This document shows positions 5,064 to 6,943 of a DNA stretch of 6,943 nt, piece after piece. Under the pieces are notes generated by a model. That model was not told where the DNA came from. It ran no database searches and was given only the letters and a program-made list of their open reading frames with translations. The stretch is from NCBI GenBank assembly GCA_947175285.1, contig CAMWMM010000268.1:1-6943 (forward strand), given 5' to 3'. The position numbers and the translations under genes were made by a program. Source of the DNA: an uncultured Lachnospiraceae bacterium. Lineage in GTDB: Bacteria; Bacillota_A; Clostridia; Lachnospirales; Lachnospiraceae. Numbering within the stretch: position 1 is the first letter of the stretch; the number at the start of each line of letters is the position of its first letter.

Positions 5064-5092
5064 ATTATATCTTTCCCAACAAAACTTGTCAA
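5064..5092 (-). promoter_or_regulatory. perfect SigA promoter for tRNA-Gly
   Basis: Minus strand TTGACA (5092-5087), 17-base spacer, TATAAT (5069-5064): exact consensus about 30 bases upstream of the tRNA 5' end. It shows the tRNA is independently and strongly transcribed. Confidence 0.88.
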
Positions 5093-5104
5093 TGTCTATA
5101 GCAA

Positions 5105-5137
5105 TAAAAAAACCCCCGAACACACATCCGAGGTTTT
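5105..5137 (-). terminator. terminator of XRE-hicB-hicA unit
   Basis: On the minus strand AAAACCTC and GGA pair with TTC and GGGGTTTT (one bulged G) around a 6-base loop, followed by seven T. It begins 19 bases beyond the hicA stop. This strong intrinsic terminator isolates the operon from the tRNA promoter. Confidence 0.85.
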
Positions 5138-5155
5138 CTCATTACTAATTTGCCA

Positions 5156-5350
5156 TTAAAATTTATAATCAATTCCACTTTGTTTTAAAATAGCATTTGC
5201 TGTATGTCTTGATTTTATCTTTGTATCGACTGTCACATGACGCTGTGTAATGGGACTGAACCAGATATCGTGGTCGCCTTTTCCACGTCGATGAAAAGTA
5301 CAGCCATTTTGAGATAATATCTGTCGTACTTTCTTTTCGTATTCTGCCAT
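5156..5350 (-). CDS. hicA: HicA-family toxin (second locus)
   Basis: A 64-residue HicA-like mRNA interferase. The core NGCTFHRRGKGDHDIWFSPIT contains the conserved histidine in GDHDIW (His27), followed by strand VTVDT and the final helix TANAILKQSGI. The usual VP-KGT segment is replaced by KSRHTANA, marking a subfamily different from the HicA at 3785-3973. The two are clearly not a recent duplication. Its ATG overlaps the upstream antitoxin stop by one base (TAATG), so translation is coupled. GGA lies a little far upstream, consistent with coupling-dependent expression. Here the antitoxin precedes the toxin, opposite to the other hic locus. Confidence 0.88.
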   Translation of the reverse strand: MAEYEKKVRQILSQNGCTFHRRGKGDHDIWFSPITQRHVTVDTKIKSRHTANAILKQSGIDYKF

Positions 5351-5568
5351 TACAAAACCATCCTTTCATGCCGTTCCGACTTAAAAGTAAGGGAAAGCGT
5401 TTGGGATTCGGTTGAGTTTAGTGCAAGCAATTCAGGAACAGCATAGCGCGTCCGCTCCAGAAGTGCATCAAATGAACCGGATTCCAAAACAAGACCAGGG
5501 ATGTCATTGCTAGTGGCTATCCATACACTAGCTTCATTGTCCCAAGTAAATTTTATAACATATTCCAT
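5350..5568 (-). CDS. DUF1902/HicB-like antitoxin
   Basis: A 72-residue protein of the DUF1902 family, a short HicB-like antitoxin. Diagnostic segments are VWIATSNDIPGLVLES, then FDALLERTRYAVPELLALN, and a final strand LSLTFKSER. Unlike the HicB at 3346-3744 it stops after the RNase H-like fold and has no DNA-binding domain, so it probably cannot repress its own promoter. The XRE gene just upstream may supply that function. AGGAGGT stands five bases before the ATG at 5568. The downstream toxin start overlaps its stop. Family call strong; neutralisation of the adjacent HicA inferred from pairing. Confidence 0.88.
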   Translation of the reverse strand: MEYVIKFTWDNEASVWIATSNDIPGLVLESGSFDALLERTRYAVPELLALNSTESQTLSLTFKSERHERMVL

Positions 5569-5610
5569 AAAATACCTCCTGTTAATGTTTTTTCTTTTAA
5601 TCTTTTCGTT

Positions 5611-5907
5611 TTAATGGTAATTACTAATCGTTCTTATTATGCCTACTGCCATAAATAGTATATTTCTCTTTTTTAAATTATAGCATAATTTGTTATTGCT
5701 GTCAGTGCAAAATGACATCAAAGAGTAAATATCGTTAGGCTCACAATCCAACAATATACATAGTGTTTCCAATGTACTTACTGTTACACTTTTATTTTTT
5801 CTTAGAGAGTCAAGCGTACCCGTTGAAAAGTGATATTCTTTTATAAGTTGATATTGCGTTATTCCTTTTTTCTTCATAGTTTCCCAGAGTGGATCATAGT
5901 TAAACAT
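5611..5907 (-). CDS. XRE/Cro-type regulator with unusual tail
   Basis: A 98-residue protein whose first 64 residues are a Cro/C1 helix-turn-helix of the HTH_26 type: YDPLWETMKKKGITQYQLI, recognition region STGTLDSLRKN, then VTVSTLETLCILLDCEPNDI. Stand-alone members normally end about there. The extra 34-residue tail (from SFCTDSNN) looks unlike the family, and a one-base shift near residue 65 would give an early stop. It may therefore be an indel-extended version. The start at ATG 5907 has GAGG eight bases upstream, preferred over the GTG at 5916. A 42-base gap to the DUF1902 gene without a clear promoter suggests one operon. It may repress the unit through the palindrome at 5929-5940. Confidence 0.85.
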   Translation of the reverse strand: MFNYDPLWETMKKKGITQYQLIKEYHFSTGTLDSLRKNKSVTVSTLETLCILLDCEPNDIYSLMSFCTDSNNKLCYNLKKRNILFMAVGIIRTISNYH

Positions 5908-5928
5908 TTTCTGCACCTCTACTATTCA

Positions 5929-5940
5929 GTATAGTTATAC
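5929..5940. promoter_or_regulatory. palindromic operator candidate for the XRE protein
   Basis: GTATA-GT-TATAC is a perfect dyad at the predicted transcription start, between the -10 box and the start codon. XRE proteins bind such dyads to autorepress. Assignment is by position. Confidence 0.5.
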
Positions 5941-5942
5941 AG

Positions 5943-5970
5943 ATTTTACTTCAATTTGCCATCAATGCAA
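5943..5970 (-). promoter_or_regulatory. candidate promoter of XRE-hicB-hicA unit
   Basis: Minus strand TTGCAT (5970-5965), 16-base spacer, TAAAAT (5948-5943): four and five matches. Start would fall within the palindrome at 5929-5940. Other weak pairs can be drawn nearby. Confidence 0.45.
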
Positions 5971-6015
5971 TGCAAATGAATAAAATATGGTTTGCTTTTC
6001 TTGAAGATACAATAA

Positions 6016-6044
6016 TTGACTTGGCAGATATGAAACATTATAAT
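6016..6044 (+). promoter_or_regulatory. candidate antisense promoter
   Basis: TTGACT (6016-6021), 17-base spacer, perfect TATAAT (6039-6044) on the plus strand. It points into the 3' end of the minus-strand gene at 6038-6310, so it would make an antisense transcript. There is no convincing plus-strand gene directly downstream. Confidence 0.4.
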
Positions 6045-6310
6045 ATTCCCAACTTTTTCTGTATGGTCACACAATCCTTTAATCCTTGCGTATAAACCTT
6101 TTCTAAACATTCCTCATATATTTCCGTATGTAACTTCAAAAGAGTATTTACAGTGTCTTTCTGCTCATCTGTAAATCCCATATCAGCGTATTGTTCTTGT
6201 AATTTTATTATTTCATCTCTTATTACAATAAGTTCTTCATTATTAAAGCCAAACTTATCATAGTAATATTTACTTGCGTATTCAGTTATCATTTCAAATA
6301 TCTCACTCAT
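6038..6310 (-). CDS. small helical hypothetical protein
   Basis: A 90-residue, acidic, almost wholly helical protein with no signal or membrane segment (EIFEMITEYASKYYYDKFG, ELIVIRDEIIKLQEQY, then TDEQKDTVNTLLKLHTEIYE, and the end YTQGLKDCVTIQKKLGIL). The closing pattern of a helix then QGxxDCVxxxKxLGI resembles small Clostridia accessory proteins such as the DUF6809-like group. This is a tentative resemblance, not a firm family call. The start at 6310 is chosen because the upstream remnant frame stops inside it (ATGAGTGA), implying coupling. An ATG at 6322 has its AAGGA too close. It is the only intact gene on this strand between the XRE promoter and the RHH gene. Confidence 0.6.
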   Translation of the reverse strand: MSEIFEMITEYASKYYYDKFGFNNEELIVIRDEIIKLQEQYADMGFTDEQKDTVNTLLKLHTEIYEECLEKVYTQGLKDCVTIQKKLGIL

Positions 6311-6495
6311 AATTATGTTCATTTCCTTCTTCTGACCATTCGCCCTGAATCATCTTACATATTTTGTACTCTTTTTGTATTATTGGCTTCTCGACAATAC
6401 CAAACAGATTCATAAGCAATTCTACTGGTGGATGAAAAAAAATATATTCCTTTTCCTATTTCTATACTTATACTCTCTTTCGCATATGTCTTTTC
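6303..6495 (-). pseudogene. frameshifted gene remnant with poly-T slip site
   Basis: Two overlapping minus-strand frames join into one plausible sequence if one base is removed from a run of eight T (6442-6435). Before the run it reads KESISIEIGKGIYFF. After it continues HPPVELLMNLFGIVEKP, then EYKICKMIQGEWSEEG to a TGA at 6305-6303. Each frame alone stops early or lacks a start. The 5' part is missing beyond a stop at 6498-6496. The TGA overlaps the ATG of the next gene (ATGAGTGA), so the intact ancestor was the upstream member of a coupled pair. I do not recognise the family. A sequencing error in the T-run would remove the frameshift, but not the missing 5' end. Confidence 0.5.
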
Positions 6496-6567
6496 CTACT
6501 TTTTGACACTTATTGCCACTTTAATATATCACAGGTTGATTTGATATACAATAAGAAAGTAGGAAAA
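6491..6567. repeat. 12-bp inverted repeat flanking RHH promoter
   Basis: TTTTCCTACTTT (6491-6502) and AAAGTAGGAAAA (6556-6567) are perfect inverted copies, just upstream of the -35 box and just before the ribosome binding site. A related direct copy, TTTTCCTATTT, is at 6451-6461. They could be operator half-sites for the RHH protein or the arms of a leader structure. Confidence 0.55.
6503..6530 (+). promoter_or_regulatory. candidate promoter of RHH gene
   Basis: TTGACA (6503-6508), 16-base spacer, TATATC (6525-6530): perfect -35, weaker -10. The leader to the ATG at 6581 would be about 45 bases. Confidence 0.55.
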
Positions 6568-6580
6568 AGGAGCAAAAAGT

Positions 6581-6754
6581 ATGAATAAACCATATAAACA
6601 AAAAGTAAGTGTCTCTCTTGATGAGGATGTAATTTCAGAAATTAGGAAACTGGCAGAAAATGATGATCGGTCATTCAGTCAGTATATCAATCTGGTGTTA
6701 AAAGAACATATTGAAAAAAGAAAGAATGATGATAATATATTGCATTATTTCTAA
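6581..6754 (+). CDS. orphan ribbon-helix-helix (CopG/Arc-like) protein
   Basis: A 57-residue protein with the ribbon-helix-helix pattern: strand QKVSVSLDEDV, helix ISEIRKLAENDD, then RSFSQYINLVLKEHIEKRK, where RSFSQYI is the usual turn into helix B. Such proteins bind DNA as dimers and are commonly antitoxins or small repressors. AAAGGAG lies eight bases before the ATG. It begins and ends cleanly with a TAA at 6752-6754. No toxin gene is adjacent: only about 80 bases separate it from the tRNA-Phe terminator on the opposite strand. It is either an orphan antitoxin, which can act against toxins elsewhere, or a free-standing regulator. The inverted repeats around its promoter suggest autoregulation. 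Confidence 0.8.
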   Translation: MNKPYKQKVSVSLDEDVISEIRKLAENDDRSFSQYINLVLKEHIEKRKNDDNILHYF

Positions 6755-6837
6755 TGCCTAAAATGCTTAATTGACGCAATATTACATTTGAAGATGCAGA
6801 ATTGACTGGACTAAAAAACTTTGGGTTAAATCCTATG

Positions 6838-6878
6838 AAAAAACCTCGTAATTACTATAAATGTAGCAATTGCAAGGT
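6838..6878 (-). terminator. terminator of tRNA-Phe transcript
   Basis: ACCTCGTAATTACTA (6843-6857) pairs with TAGCAATTGCAAGGT (6864-6878): 15 positions with one mismatch and two G-T pairs, around a 6-base loop. Six T follow on the minus strand. This strong intrinsic terminator lies 12 bases beyond the tRNA 3' end. Confidence 0.85.
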
Positions 6879-6890
6879 CTCTTAATTTAA

Positions 6891-6943
6891 TGCCCAGAAC
6901 CGGAATCGAACCAGTGACACGAGGATTTTCAGTCCTCTGCTCT
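6891..6943 (-). tRNA. tRNA-Phe (anticodon GAA), 3' part
   Basis: The window ends inside this gene. On the minus strand the visible part shows the D-arm end AGAGC, anticodon stem GAGGA/TCCTC with loop CTGAAAA (anticodon GAA), T arm ACTGG-TTCGATT-CCGGT, acceptor 3' strand TCTGGGC and discriminator A. CCA is not encoded. The 5' acceptor strand and most of the D arm lie outside. It is probably the last gene of a tRNA transcript, as a terminator follows. Confidence 0.93.

Noticed and set aside
4908..5105. 11-bp inverted repeat (ATTGCTATAGA / TCTATAGCAAT) around tRNA-Gly
   Set aside because: Exact, but a single short match in AT-rich DNA. One arm lies just upstream of the tRNA promoter, and there is no transposase or target duplication.
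5976..6095. Short plus-strand frame (39 codons) overlapping the 3' end of the helical gene
   Set aside because: No ribosome binding site before the ATG, no family resemblance, and much of it is the reverse complement of a better-supported gene.
6773..6886. Plus-strand frame ending in a CxxC-like KCSNCK segment after the RHH gene
   Set aside because: It has no start codon with a ribosome binding site, and its last third is the tRNA-Phe terminator hairpin read in reverse, so the zinc-ribbon look is probably chance.
1..6943. CRISPR array, integrase, transposase or replication origin
   Set aside because: No regularly spaced repeats, no recombinase or transposase-like reading frame, and no iteron cluster were seen on either strand.

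Overview
The window is AT-rich DNA from a low-GC Gram-positive anaerobe, most likely a Clostridia/Lachnospiraceae gut bacterium. This is inferred from strong GGAGG-type ribosome binding sites, consensus SigA promoters, a CD3324-family protein, Lachnospiraceae-like BrnT/BrnA, two tRNA genes without an encoded CCA, and many A/T-tract intrinsic terminators. No species is named because nothing here is diagnostic at that level.

Layout. (1) 2-1450: a plus-strand gene joining a CD3324-type helix-turn-helix region to a ParB/sulfiredoxin-like domain converges, over a shared hairpin, on a minus-strand six-helix aromatic-acid-exporter/FUSC-like membrane protein that has a perfect consensus promoter. (2) 1487-2224: a brnT-brnA toxin-antitoxin operon with its own promoter and terminator. 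(3) 2242-3156: a Sel1-repeat lipoprotein gene with a strong terminator. (4) 3225-4038: a hicA-hicB operon whose promoter spacer is filled by a perfect 7+7 bp inverted repeat, a very likely HicB operator. (5) 4062-4963: a patchwork of terminator copies, a severed copy of the sel1 3' end, and an AT-rich plus-strand unit. That unit has a promoter, a roughly 145-nt structured leader ending in a terminator-like hairpin, and an unrecognised 147-residue protein. (6) 4963-5092: tRNA-Gly(UCC) with a perfect consensus promoter. (7) 5105-5970: a three-gene minus-strand unit of XRE regulator, DUF1902/HicB-like antitoxin and HicA toxin, with a strong terminator. (8) 6016-6754: a small helical hypothetical gene, a frameshifted gene remnant coupled to it, and a divergent orphan ribbon-helix-helix gene of 57 residues. 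(9) 6838-6943: the terminator and 3' part of a tRNA-Phe(GAA) gene.

How it fits together. From 1564 on, the window is a small-module accessory region rich in toxin-antitoxin genes (BrnTA, two different HicAB systems, an orphan RHH protein, an XRE regulator) assembled beside tRNA genes. Repeated copies of the sel1 3' end and of a T-tract terminator suggest duplication and recombination at these sequences. Each module carries its own promoter, terminator and often a candidate operator, as expected for self-contained cassettes. The least explained part is the leader RNA plus unknown protein at 4263-4907.
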